64,000 nucleotides of DNA from Profundibacter sp033851955. Its GTDB lineage: Bacteria > Pseudomonadota > Alphaproteobacteria > Rhodobacterales > Rhodobacteraceae. Of this stretch, positions 36,219-45,245 are shown piece by piece (the stretch's first letter is position 1; every line of letters starts with the position of its first letter). The DNA is taken from the NCBI GenBank assembly GCA_033851955.1, contig JAWSVK010000014.1, positions 62,001-126,000 on the forward strand, given 5' to 3'. The notes under the pieces were generated by a model that was given only the letters and a program-made list of their open reading frames with translations, searched no databases and had not been told where the DNA came from. Position numbers and translations under genes: made by a program.

Positions 36219-37127
36219 ATGACAATGGATACAGATTTCGATCCGACAATCGGTGTGGCCGAAACCTTGGCCCCTGATCTGCGCCGCATTCTGGCCCCGA
36301 ACCCATCTCCCATGACATGGCGTGGCACCAACACCTATATCATCGGCCGTGGCCATGTGGCCGTGATCGACCCCGGCCCTGCATCGGTGTCACATCACGA
36401 CGCGATCGTCACGGCCACCAAGGGCGAAGTGATCGAGGCCATTCTGGTCACCCACAGCCACACTGACCACTCGCCACTGGCCCGCCATTTGTCCGACACC
36501 ACCGGCGCGCCCATCTTGGCTTATGGCGACAGCACGGCGGGGCGCTCGGAGCTGATGATGGACCTTGTGGCACGCGGCATGACGGGGGGTGGCGAAGGCA
36601 TCGACGCCGATTTTACGCCTGACCGCTGTTTGTCGGATAACGAAGTGGTCGACGGCACGGGCTGGCGCATCACCGCCCTGCGCACCCCGGGCCATATGGC
36701 CAACCATTTAAGTTTTGCGTGGGATGATGCTCTGTTCGTTGGTGATCACGTCATGGGTTGGGCCAGCTCGCTGGTGTCGCCGCCCGATGGTGATCTGACT
36801 CAGTTCATGGCCTCCTGCGCCCGCTTGGCGGCCCGCAATGACCGCATTTATCATTCCGGCCACGGCGCCCCCATTCTGGACCCCGCCGCGCGGATCAAAT
36901 GGCTGATTGAACACCGCAACAGCCGCGAAGGTCAAATACTGGCCGCGATGGGCGACCGGGGTGTCAGCATCCCCGCCCTCACCCGCAGCGTCTATACCGA
37001 CGCCCCAGCCGCCCTGCTGCCCGCCGCCGAGCGCAACGTCTTGGCCCATTTGATTGACCTGACCAGCCGCAATATCGCCGCCCCGATAGGTGCGCTCACC
37101 CAAAACGCCAATTTTCAACGGCTGTAA
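36219..37127 (+). CDS. MBL-fold metallo-hydrolase (LACTB2/glyoxalase II-like)
   Basis: 302 residues from an ATG with AGGGAA upstream; a GTG two codons earlier is an alternative. The metal motif HxHxDH is T-H79-S-H81-T-D83-H84. Later ligands are in LRTPGHMANHLSFAWDD and in FVGDHVMG; the C-terminal segment YHSGHGAPILDP supplies the last His. A winged-helix-like C-terminal region (VLAHLIDLTSRNI) is as in LACTB2-type proteins. Mononuclear or dinuclear zinc hydrolase; RNA or thioester substrate is possible. Confidence 0.85.
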   Translation: MTMDTDFDPTIGVAETLAPDLRRILAPNPSPMTWRGTNTYIIGRGHVAVIDPGPASVSHHDAIVTATKGEVIEAILVTHSHTDHSPLARHLSDTTGAPILAYGDSTAGRSELMMDLVARGMTGGGEGIDADFTPDRCLSDNEVVDGTGWRITALRTPGHMANHLSFAWDDALFVGDHVMGWASSLVSPPDGDLTQFMASCARLAARNDRIYHSGHGAPILDPAARIKWLIEHRNSREGQILAAMGDRGVSIPALTRSVYTDAPAALLPAAERNVLAHLIDLTSRNIAAPIGALTQNANFQRL

Positions 37128-37242
37128 CCCGCCAATCCCCCCAGAAAACACGGCGCCACAACCCGATTGATCATTTTTCTGACCGGATTATCAAAATCCC
37201 ACTGGACGCTCTAGATTTCCATTGCTATATCGCCCCAAGTGT

Positions 37243-37317
37243 TCCGGCGTAGCTCAGGGGTAGAGCAGTTGACTGTTAATCAATTTGTCGTAGGTTCGAT
37301 CCCTACCGCCGGAGCCA
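37243..37317 (+). tRNA. tRNA-Asn (GTT), site of island integration
   Basis: A 75-base cloverleaf with encoded CCA: acceptor TCCGGCG with CGCCGGA, T-stem TAGG-type with GTTCGATC loop region, anticodon loop CTGTTAA giving anticodon GTT (Asn). Its 3' part is duplicated at 46620-46666, so it is the attachment site of the island. The gene itself is intact. Confidence 0.96.
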
Positions 37318-37319
37318 AA
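37273..37319 (+). repeat. attL: 47-bp direct repeat inside tRNA-Asn
   Basis: Runs from the base before the anticodon loop TGTTAA through the CCA end and two further bases. It is identical over all 47 bases to 46620-46666. It marks the left end of the island. Confidence 0.95.
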
Positions 37320-37736
37320 ATACCCTACATTATCAAATAATTGCGGGCCACTTTTATTGTGGCTACCTCTGTCCCATTCAGCGCCGAAAGCATAGCGGAA
37401 GCACCGCGACATGTGTTTTAACCTGTAGCGAATCCATCACAGAATCGAATTGTTTGGATTTTGCAAGGCGGCCCCCTCCGTCGCGTCGTAAATTATGCGA
37501 TTTGCTGTAACTGTCCAAATGCGCTCAAGCGAACATCAATTTTTCTGCCACTCCCTACACCTTTATCACGTTTTCGGTACGCCACGTAAGCAAGACACAA
37601 CTTGACCAGTTTGCTTCCTACCTTCTAAGCGGGGCAAGAATGTCTCTATCGGGGCTTTGTGGACCTTAGCCCCCAGAGCGCCTAACGGCAGCTCCCAGCC
37701 CCGGAGCAGACAATAGAATTCAAAACGTCACCATAA
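37320..37736. other. Left island end, no gene; contains diverged repeat
   Basis: 417 bases with no ORF of note. At 37384-37451 lies a sequence that recurs, diverged, at 46731-46798 just past the right att. Near 37687 there is AGCTCCCAGCCCC, similar to GGCTCCCAGCCCC at 39296, part of a degenerate intergenic repeat. Confidence 0.55.
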
Positions 37737-39146
37737 CTAGAGTGCTTTAAGGTTCCGAACTGTTTTCGTTATAGCGGTCTCGCTATTGGTCAAGAACTCG
37801 TCAACAATTCCAGCCAAATCAGCTTCTGCATCAGTCGCATTTGTTTCTTTGTACGACCAGTTTTTTTGATTGGGTTCTTCAGCGAACGTGTCCCAATCTG
37901 ATAATCCTTGTACGTTGAAGCGCCAAAGCACGTGAACATGGAAAATTCCCGGAATGTATAAAATTTCTAGTTCCCTGCGGCGCAACACATCAAATTTTGG
38001 ATTGAAATGATAGATCTGGTGTACGCTCTCCAAGGAAGCATTGAGTTTAATTCTGTATATTTCATTGTATTCTGGTTCGTAGATATAATCCAGATAGGCG
38101 TTTGCAAAGAAACGCGACCTCCGAGCTTCTTTTTTTTCATAGTGTGTCTTTACAAACTCATCCCATTTCGTAAAAGATTGGTGTATTTCTCTCAACTGTT
38201 CCACATTAGTTGCATGAGCAAAGTCAGAATGTTTCACAGCAGAAAAATCAAAATATTCTGCAAGGTCGGTACGATTGGCTACTCTATCTTCAATCTGAGA
38301 AATACCAGTATCGATAAGCGTTTGAATGTCACCTTGCTTGTACATTTTTTTGCATGCATCCTCTAAGATCGATTTATCTGTGACTTGAGGAGCAAGAGTT
38401 TCAGTTTCAGGTATTGAACTGATTTCAGGTTCATCCGATATCTCATACTTGGACCGGATTGCCAGTAGGTAACTGGCATCGTCGCAAAATATTTGGTTCG
38501 ATGTACCTTGATATCCAAGATGTGGCTGCATTTGGTTTTGTGCGAGAAGGTCGTTTAGTTTTTGCGTCACTTCTAAATAGTTAATTGAGCCTTCGGATTT
38601 GGATGTACTCGCAGCTTCGATGAAGTGGTCTGTAAATGGGCTGAGAGCCAGACCTCCCGGGGTTTTGACATTTGCAGCGCTAGATGAAATCTGCACCAAG
38701 TTTGAAAGTGAGGGTAATCGCTTGGTTCTGTCTCCCTTAAATAATGCTTGCCCGGAAAAACAGGCATCTTGAACGATAACTGTGTTCGACGCATCTATTT
38801 TGCGGAGTATTTCATACAACGCCCCTTGAGAAATTCCGGTAGATCGAGGGCTATTAATTTCAAATTTTGCTGTAACCCAATAGAATTCATCTTCGGCGAC
38901 ATGCCCGTGACCTGTGAAATAAAGAAAAATTTCACCTACTTTTTCGGCTTGATCTCCAAGCGTGTTCAGTTTGTCTTGTATTTCGGCAGAGGTAGCGTCG
39001 ATCAATATTTCTACTTTGTTGAACCTTTTTGTCGCCTTAATTAGTTCCTCCATAGCTTCAACATCGTTGCTGCAAGCCTCCAATGGGGCAAATGTAGCTG
39101 AATCGCTGTTAGGTGCGCCAATCAGGATTGCAACATTTTGTACCAT
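37737..39146 (-). CDS. Caspase-like (C14) protease, stand-alone, possible defence protein
   Basis: 469 residues, no signal peptide or membrane helix. Residues 1-225 are a caspase/metacaspase-like domain: VAILIGAPNSDSA, catalytic His80 in YFTGHGHV, and catalytic Cys129 in VIVQDACFSGQ, with the later SSSAANVKTPGG segment. A linker (about 235-265) is followed by about 200 residues of unassigned sequence (RSRFFANAYLDYIYEPEYNE, YIPGIFHVHVLWRFNV) that could be a sensor or effector partner domain. Bacterial caspase-like proteins often act in abortive-infection systems. Here there is no adjacent nucleotide cyclase, TPR or TerB partner. AT-rich and inside the island. Confidence 0.85.
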   Translation of the reverse strand: MVQNVAILIGAPNSDSATFAPLEACSNDVEAMEELIKATKRFNKVEILIDATSAEIQDKLNTLGDQAEKVGEIFLYFTGHGHVAEDEFYWVTAKFEINSPRSTGISQGALYEILRKIDASNTVIVQDACFSGQALFKGDRTKRLPSLSNLVQISSSAANVKTPGGLALSPFTDHFIEAASTSKSEGSINYLEVTQKLNDLLAQNQMQPHLGYQGTSNQIFCDDASYLLAIRSKYEISDEPEISSIPETETLAPQVTDKSILEDACKKMYKQGDIQTLIDTGISQIEDRVANRTDLAEYFDFSAVKHSDFAHATNVEQLREIHQSFTKWDEFVKTHYEKKEARRSRFFANAYLDYIYEPEYNEIYRIKLNASLESVHQIYHFNPKFDVLRRRELEILYIPGIFHVHVLWRFNVQGLSDWDTFAEEPNQKNWSYKETNATDAEADLAGIVDEFLTNSETAITKTVRNLKAL

Positions 39147-39662
39147 AAAATTCTCCGAATATTGGTTTAATCTACTAAGTACTATCTTCTTACATGAACT
39201 ACGAAAAGTACCATTCTTGAAACATGCTTTGATACACTTTGCAAAGTCCGGTTTCTGCGCAAAGCTGCCGTCGGAACGCCGAACGTTGAATGACGGCTCC
39301 CAGCCCCAAAGCGGACGCGCTGCATGGGCGGGAAGCTGGCATTCGCTGCGGCAAAACCTTTAAGGCGGGTTTTGCCCAAAGCGGCCTTTCGGCCCAGCAA
39401 TTCTGGAAGCTGTCATTCTTTAGTGATTACGATGCTAGTACCCTTGTTGATATTCGAAAATCGTACTTCCTAAGTGGCCAAACTAAAACCGCTGTATGAT
39501 TTGGCGGGGGGACGAAATGCGTTGCCTCGCTGCGAACTTAAAGCATTATAGCCCAACTAACAGCTCTCGTTCACGGTTGGCCTCAAGCGGCCGCCAAGCG
39601 CCGCATGATCACCCCGTCATTTAATTTTGGCCTAGCTCCAAAGAAATCATCAGAAGATGAAA
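39147..39662. other. Island intergenic with palindromic motif and degenerate repeats
   Basis: 516 bases without a supportable gene. At 39236-39263 lies the palindrome ACTTTGCAAAGT followed six bases later by TCTGCGCAAA; the same arrangement recurs at 42380-42407. At 39280-39420 are short diverged repeats (GCTCCCAGCCCC, AAGCTGGCATTC and AAGCTGTCATTC) of the kind scattered in roseobacter intergenic DNA. Confidence 0.5.
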
Positions 39663-42047
39663 TCAGAATATAAAGTCATCATTCGATAAACCGCCAGTGA
39701 CACCCTCAAGTGTGACACTGGCGCCGCTCGCAATGGTGATCACCGCATTGGAAGCATCATACGTGATGGTCAAATCGTCAATAGTGTTGATCCCACTGTG
39801 GGCGCTGAAATCCAGCACCTCGTTTGCCGCAAAATCAAAGTCGGTGATCGTATCGTTGCCAAAATTATCATCGAACACAAACACGTCTCGACCACTGCCG
39901 CCGGTCATGATGTCGTCACCACCGCCACCATTCAAACGATCATGACCATTCTGACCTTCTAATACATCATTCCCGTTGCCACCTTGAAGCACGTCACCAT
40001 TAGCCCCACCCCGCAACGTATCGTTATCCGAGTTGCCATAGAGCGTGTCTTCTCCGGTGCCACCTCTTAAAGTGTCGTCGCCAGCATGCCCGCGAAGCGT
40101 GTCATTACCATCCTCGCCGCGCAGATCATCTGCGCCTACAGCCCCATAAAGCGTATCACTATCTGCCCCGCCATAAAGCGTATCATCGCCACTGCCACCG
40201 TAGATTTGGTCGCTACCATTCTCGCCATATAATATGTCATTTCCATCACCACCATAAAGTGTATCATTGCCATCATTCCCACTCAAGGTATCATTGCCCT
40301 CGTTCCCTTCCAGAAGGTCATCTGACAAACCACCAGTTAACACATCAGCAGTATCGCTGCCCCAAAGATGCAAATACCCGTCACCAGGGTTTTCACGCGC
40401 AACAATCACGCGAACCACTTCGTATGCGTTGTTAAACGTAACGGTGAAACCAGAGCCTGTGTCGGTGACCATTTCTTGAGTAATGACTGTATTTCCATTG
40501 GCGTCGGTGGATATCCGCTCGAGCCACATATACCCGATCGTACCAAAGTTGCTCAGGCTAACTTCCGCGTCCCCAGTATAGTCATTGGCCGCCAGGAAAA
40601 TAACCGCCTTGGCGTCATCCTCATAGGCGTAGGTATTGTAGTCCGTTTCCCGGCGTGCATCCATAGTGCTCGTTACAATTTGATGCGTGCCAACCAAGGA
40701 TTCTGCCATTTGGCGATAGGCTTCAATATAGGGGGCGTATGCTATTACGCCATTGACCTCTGTTGTCGCGTTTGTTCCCAGCCCGTCCCATGCACCAATC
40801 CCCCAGTTAGCTGCCATGTCGATCCCCATCTCAAACATGCTGGAAAACAGCGCCAACGTCGCGCCAGCCGCAGGCAGCCTATGATTTTGATCTGGATTAT
40901 CTTGCCCGCCAGAGTTCTCAGGATAAACATCCCAGCTGTCCGCACTCCATGCCGACATATATATTTCTGTGTCAGAGGAATCACCTCCGTTTTCTTCAAT
41001 CAGAGCCTGCATTCTATGGATGCCCCACTCAATCCATATCGTATCCTCAAGATCAGCTGGATCTCCATAATTTCCAGTCCCGGACAGAGATGAGTCTAAT
41101 GCATAGTGAACGACGCTGATAACATCCACTTCTGCAAATAGAGCAAGCGCATCTTCATCAATGAAGTTCTGCTCAATTTCATTGACAAAAGCCCCGCCAT
41201 TGGCCTGCATGGCGACCCTGAATTCTATTTCTGGATGCTCCACACGAAACGCAGCAACCGCAGTCAATACGCCAATTGCATAGGCGGAATAACCGTCCAA
41301 ATCTTGTGCGCTATCTGCCGTGAATAGATTGCTGTTCCAATTAAAACCATTTGGGGATTCATTGCCGATTTCCAACACAAAATCGTCAGGAACATTTCCG
41401 CCGTTATACGCACCTGTAATAAATAGGTTCTCTAAGAAAGCTGCTACATCGTTCACGAGGTCTTCTAAACGAACGTGGTCATTGGCGACAAAATCGACGA
41501 AAGTCCCATCATCTTCTGGATCACGATCAACGGGCATTCTCATGTACTGGAACTCAGGCAGCACCATCGTATAGGTGCTATTGGTATCTATTGCAGCCTG
41601 CAGGCTTTGCGAAAATGTCATCGCATTGTTGCCAAGCGCGGCTAAAAGATCTGGGTGAATAAGCTCGGGGTAATCTAGACTGAAGGCAGCCGTCAAACTA
41701 TCTAGGTAGGCCTGCGTTATCGGTCCAAGCAAAAAATCATTTCCGGTCATTGGGTCAAAAATGTCTGTAGCATCACCGCCATTCATATCATTGTGGTGGA
41801 ATTCCCATCCGTTGATCGGGTCGTTATATGCGAATCCGTCCGGCACTTCTCCACCGGGGAAGCGCACTAGATTGCCAGACAAGTAATTGAATGTCGTACT
41901 AAAATGGGTGTCATAAACACCATCTGGCAACGTGTTGACAACGCCAAGAGCAATTGCCCCAAACATGCCTGCTGAAACTGGATCCGCCTCAGTTTCGGTA
42001 TAAATGTTGTCTACATGGTTCGTGTCGTCAAAATTGAGATTGATCAT
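39663..42047 (-). CDS. RTX protein with glycosidase-like N-terminal domain, probable type I secreted
   Basis: 794 residues. The N-terminal 1-480 resembles a (beta/alpha)8 glycosidase of the GH-A sort: LVRFPGGEVPDGF (residues 60-72; compare the RFPGG motif of GH39/79-like enzymes) and LEIGNES with the Asn229-Glu230 pair expected for the acid/base. The expected nucleophile strand appears as IYMSAWSADSWD, without an evident Glu. A beta-sandwich-like region follows (to about 560), then about 15 RTX nonapeptides (LYGGDGNDILYGENGSD type) and an M10-type secretion tail (DVFVFDDNFGNDTITDF). No T1SS genes are near. AT-rich 5' part; in the island as cargo. Confidence 0.75.
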   Translation of the reverse strand: MINLNFDDTNHVDNIYTETEADPVSAGMFGAIALGVVNTLPDGVYDTHFSTTFNYLSGNLVRFPGGEVPDGFAYNDPINGWEFHHNDMNGGDATDIFDPMTGNDFLLGPITQAYLDSLTAAFSLDYPELIHPDLLAALGNNAMTFSQSLQAAIDTNSTYTMVLPEFQYMRMPVDRDPEDDGTFVDFVANDHVRLEDLVNDVAAFLENLFITGAYNGGNVPDDFVLEIGNESPNGFNWNSNLFTADSAQDLDGYSAYAIGVLTAVAAFRVEHPEIEFRVAMQANGGAFVNEIEQNFIDEDALALFAEVDVISVVHYALDSSLSGTGNYGDPADLEDTIWIEWGIHRMQALIEENGGDSSDTEIYMSAWSADSWDVYPENSGGQDNPDQNHRLPAAGATLALFSSMFEMGIDMAANWGIGAWDGLGTNATTEVNGVIAYAPYIEAYRQMAESLVGTHQIVTSTMDARRETDYNTYAYEDDAKAVIFLAANDYTGDAEVSLSNFGTIGYMWLERISTDANGNTVITQEMVTDTGSGFTVTFNNAYEVVRVIVARENPGDGYLHLWGSDTADVLTGGLSDDLLEGNEGNDTLSGNDGNDTLYGGDGNDILYGENGSDQIYGGSGDDTLYGGADSDTLYGAVGADDLRGEDGNDTLRGHAGDDTLRGGTGEDTLYGNSDNDTLRGGANGDVLQGGNGNDVLEGQNGHDRLNGGGGDDIMTGGSGRDVFVFDDNFGNDTITDFDFAANEVLDFSAHSGINTIDDLTITYDASNAVITIASGASVTLEGVTGGLSNDDFIF

Positions 42048-42548
42048 TTAGCTACCTTTACATTGTTACGTGCACGGGGAGCGACATATTGTTCAATTCT
42101 AAGTTATAATGCCGACAAATGCTTAGTATTTTTTACCTAAGCGCCCCATTTTTTTCTACAGTAAGTTGAGTCGAAGAAATAGGCAAGACTCCGTCAAAAT
42201 TGTACTTGTCAAGAAAATACTTTGTTGCAGCCGCAATCGAATTTAGTGTTTGCGGTTCCCCATTAGGCCGGAGAGAAATGGACATTGGGCTACGGAATTG
42301 GAATTGAACGACTGCTTTTGATGTGCTGTATTACAGCTTCAGACAGAGCCGCTAATGGCCGATTTGGGCCGAAAGCGTGACTTTGCAAAGTACACTATCT
42401 GCGCAAAACAGACATTAGTATCCACCAAATTCCATGCAATTTCACGGTTTTCGAAAACCATCTAAAACCGTGCATTTCCATTACATTTGGGGAAGTAAAG
42501 TAATCAAAAGTCACGGTTTTACATGCTTTTTCATGGTTTTACACGGCC
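42048..42548. other. Island intergenic with iteron-like and palindromic motifs
   Basis: 501 bases with no gene. The right end (42442-42546) carries repeats of TCACGGTTTT and the left-centre holds the second copy of the palindromic motif (42380-42407). It separates the rep-like gene from the cargo. Confidence 0.6.
42442..42546. repeat. Iteron-like repeats beside the rep-like gene
   Basis: TCACGGTTTT at 42442-42451, its inverse AAAACCGTG at 42464-42472 (with the palindrome GGTTTTCGAAAACC between), TCACGGTTTTACATGC at 42511-42526 and TCATGGTTTTACACGG at 42531-42546. The last two are spaced exactly 20 bases start to start. Iterons next to a replication initiator gene usually mark its origin, so this is the candidate ori of the element. 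Confidence 0.5.
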
Positions 42549-43614
42549 CTATCCCGATGCCCGCCTATGCGGGTCAATAAACACATATCGGTCCTTGGCA
42601 TTTTGCAGTTGTTTGCGGGTCTTCTCGGGATTTTTGATTACCTCTTGCGACAATACATTTGCGGTCGTTTGCAGAAATTCCGGTAATTCCTTCTGCGTTT
42701 TCCCGTTTAAGGCCGCAAGGGTAATGGCATTTCCCAGAATTTGGCGGACCATCATGGAAATATGGTTTTCCTTATGCACCTCCTTCAAGGGGTTCGGGTC
42801 GCATCCGCTGCGCATTTCACAAAGATCATCGTTCATTTCGGCGCAAACCAATTCCCATAATAGATCATTTGGCCAACGGGCGCGGTTTGGGTCGGTTGGG
42901 TTGGGAACGGTATAGCGCACCACTTCGCCTGTTTCGCAACAAAGGTCACCAAATTGCTCTAGTAGTTGCGCCCAAGTGCGGATGCCCCAACGATCTTTTA
43001 GCAGGTCCTTGCCCGCCCTGAATTCCACCCGCCACACACGGCTGTTTTCGGGGTTGTCAGGCGTAAGCACAGGCAGGCCTTTTTTGCTTAACGTGTCGTT
43101 CCAGATGCCCCACCAATGCGATTTTCCAGAGTGGATAATTTCGGCGCGTTTGTTGTAAATGATAACCTGCCGATTGCGCGGGCTGCCGATGGTAACCGAT
43201 GTGGTGCGCCCTGATTTGCCATGCACGGATTTGTTGACCTCCTCAATGAAATCGCGCCGCCCCGTCCGGCCCGCCATTGGCGATAAAGCGGTATCCGTTA
43301 CCGCCGTGGGATTTGAGATGAAGCTGAACGCCGTTGAATTCCACCAACACGTCGCGGCGTTCCTCATCGGCGCGTTTCTTTTCAGCCTCGAAGTAGTCAA
43401 ACAAGTCCGGCGGGATGTTGGCTTGGACGGCAAGGATCAATGTATCAAAGCCTTTGTGCAGGAATTGTAGGGGGTTTGCGTTGTCTGTATTTCCAGAGGG
43501 GGGTGCTACAATCACCCCCCTTTGGCCAAATTGGCTGTTGTCGGTGCCTCCGGCGGGGCAGCTTAGGTTTTGGGGCCGAATTGGGGTTTTGTGAGCTGAA
43601 TTACTTGTCTGCAT
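42549..43614 (-). pseudogene. Replication initiation factor-like gene, frameshifted
   Basis: Two overlapping frames read as one protein: the first runs from the ATG at 43614 (MQTSNSAHKTPIRPQ) to a stop near 43243, the second continues to 42549. The first ends ...FIANGGPDGAARFH then stop; the second supplies DFIEEVNKSVHGKSGR. Removing one G from the GGGG run at 43260-43263 restores ...GGPDGRRDFIEEVNKS. The joined protein (about 355 residues) has NPLQFLHKGFDTLILAVQANI, HWWGIWNDTL and WRVEFRAGKDLLKDRWGIRT, similar to Rep_trans-type replication initiation factors of plasmids and integrative elements. A sequencing error in the homopolymer cannot be excluded. Confidence 0.65.
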
Positions 43615-43822
43615 TTGACTGCCTCGCGATCCAATTTTCGGCGCGTTCTGCTGACTTGGCGACATTCAAAAGGTCGGCGTGCCCATAGCTGGTCGTGCTT
43701 TGCCATTGGCCGTCATTGCCTTTGTAAGAGCGAGATAAATCAACGGAGTAGAAGCCGTCGTTGTCCCATATTGTTGCGGTGATAAGCCCAAGTCGAAACT
43801 TGTATGCAGGTGTTTTTGTCAT
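43601..43822 (-). CDS. Small conserved island protein, unknown
   Basis: 73 residues from the ATG after TAAGGAAATCATT; a longer open frame to 44002 is rejected because it runs through the HTH gene's 3' end. It has KFRLGLITATIWDNDGFYSV, DLSRSYKGNDGQWQSTTSYG and HADLLNVAKSAERAENWI. Proteins of this look recur in small integrative elements next to replication and HTH genes; it may be a single-strand or origin-associated protein, but this is not established. It overlaps the rep-like start by 14 bases, so the two are co-translated. Confidence 0.7.
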   Translation of the reverse strand: MTKTPAYKFRLGLITATIWDNDGFYSVDLSRSYKGNDGQWQSTTSYGHADLLNVAKSAERAENWIARQSNADK

Positions 43823-43958
43823 AATGATTTCCTTACGGGTTAAGTTTGCGACAGACATAGAAAGGGCGCGAAGCTGCGAAACCTCGCGCCCGTTTGAAAG
43901 CCTTTCGGCCCCAAAATCCTCAAAGGTGCTGCCAAGCCCTTTGAGGCAAAACTCTGAT

Positions 43959-44183
43959 TTAGATGGTTGCTTGGCTGGTGTTTGACACGATGCGGGCATC
44001 AACCCATTTAGTCAGGTCGCAGCGGCGATAGCGCACCGAGCGGCTGGAGACTTTAACAAAATGGGGGCCACCGCCACGGTGCCGCCAGTTCTGGAGGGCG
44101 CGGACCGAGTAACAAAGGATCGACGCGGCCTCGCGTTCATTAACTAGGGTGTCGGGCGTGTGTTGTTGTGTATCTGTTTGCAT
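43959..44183 (-). CDS. AlpA/excisionase-like HTH protein
   Basis: 74 residues with AGGAAAGCAA ahead of the ATG. TLVNEREAASILCYSVRALQNWRHRGGGPHF with RYRRCDLTKWVDARI is the MerR-like winged HTH of the HTH_17/AlpA family. These bind att-flanking DNA as excisionases or activate the element's integrase. Second gene after the unknown protein in the leftward island operon. Confidence 0.88.
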   Translation of the reverse strand: MQTDTQQHTPDTLVNEREAASILCYSVRALQNWRHRGGGPHFVKVSSRSVRYRRCDLTKWVDARIVSNTSQATI

Positions 44184-44363
44184 TTGCTTTCCTCACATTG
44201 GGTTTCGTTGTTGATGTGAGGTAGATGTAGCTAGGCGTGTGAATGCTAAATAGTATGACTAGGTTTATTGTTTTGGAGAAAACTACGCACTTAGTTTTAT
44301 TATTGTTTTTTAACAGCACGTTATATAAGGGAAATTATTTCCCAAGGGCATTTTCTGCAATAA

Positions 44364-45203
44364 CTAGCCAATGTGTTTTGACTTAGGACGGCCCATTTTT
44401 TTCATTTCCTTTGTAGAAAACAATTTCCACACCGCGCTGAAAATTGCACCAAGCTCTTTTTGAGAAAAGTATTTCTCGCACTCTACAAGGGCCTCCTCTT
44501 TAGTTACCTTAATGTTACCGGACAAACACTTATCGCGGTAAGCAACAAACCAAGTGATTATTTGCTCTTCAATGGGCGAATCACAGTATTTTAACAATTT
44601 TTGTTCAAATGGGTGCGCCCAAATATCAAAGTGATTCTTGTTGAAAAATCCAGGATGCCGACGGCTTCTTCCATACTTTTTGGGCATAATAACAAATGAG
44701 AAAAGAAAGCTGATTTGAAAATTGGCCAAATTAAAATCGGATTTCATATCTTTCCAAGTGCCGTGGCCAAAATGTAAGTTCAACTCACCTATTCTGATTG
44801 CATCGCAAAGGTATTTTTCAACCTGCTGCCTTCGATCATACGCCAAAGCATTTGAATAACGGCTATCATATGTTTGCCCGAACTGATCTCGCTTCTCTCG
44901 CGCCTCACGGGTTAGACACTTAAATGCTTCGAGTCGGTCAGAATGGTCCTTGAACTCGATTTCATCCATGTCTGACAGATTGGCGGATTCGATCATGCGT
45001 TCTTGCTGGATACACCTATGCAATTTGGCTTCTAGCTTTTGCTTTTCATCGCTTAACGTTTCATGGTTCGTCGTTGGCCAAGCATCATCCTCATGCCCGA
45101 TCCATTCTTGCGAAAACAAAAACATTCCCACACGATGAAAACCCTCGTTTAACGTGATGAAGGTTTCACGTTTATATTGCTGTTTTGGTAATTTATAGGA
45201 CAT
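44364..45203 (-). CDS. Unknown 279-residue island protein
   Basis: 279 residues, not recognised. Residues 50-120 are strongly charged and helical (SDEKQKLEAKLHRCIQQERM, REAREKRDQFG), likely coiled coil. Hydrophobic ANFQISFLFSFVIMP near 160-175 could be buried or a single membrane segment. The C-terminal part ends KKMGRPKSKHIG with a GRPK AT-hook-like motif. AT-rich and inside the island, one gene from the integrase. It could be accessory to integration, a regulator or a defence component; nothing in the sequence decides. Confidence 0.6.
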   Translation of the reverse strand: MSYKLPKQQYKRETFITLNEGFHRVGMFLFSQEWIGHEDDAWPTTNHETLSDEKQKLEAKLHRCIQQERMIESANLSDMDEIEFKDHSDRLEAFKCLTREAREKRDQFGQTYDSRYSNALAYDRRQQVEKYLCDAIRIGELNLHFGHGTWKDMKSDFNLANFQISFLFSFVIMPKKYGRSRRHPGFFNKNHFDIWAHPFEQKLLKYCDSPIEEQIITWFVAYRDKCLSGNIKVTKEEALVECEKYFSQKELGAIFSAVWKLFSTKEMKKMGRPKSKHIG

Positions 45204-45245
45204 TTTCGCAATCTGGCGTAATTCATGGATAGGTCCTTATGCCCG

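Noticed and set aside
38007..38366. 119-codon frame opposite the caspase-like gene
   Set aside because: Antisense, Phe/Cys/Ile-rich as expected from the complement of an AT-rich gene.
39900..40330. Regular short repeats that might be taken for a CRISPR or satellite array
   Set aside because: They are 27-base coding repeats of RTX nonapeptides in the 39663-42047 gene; no spacer structure.
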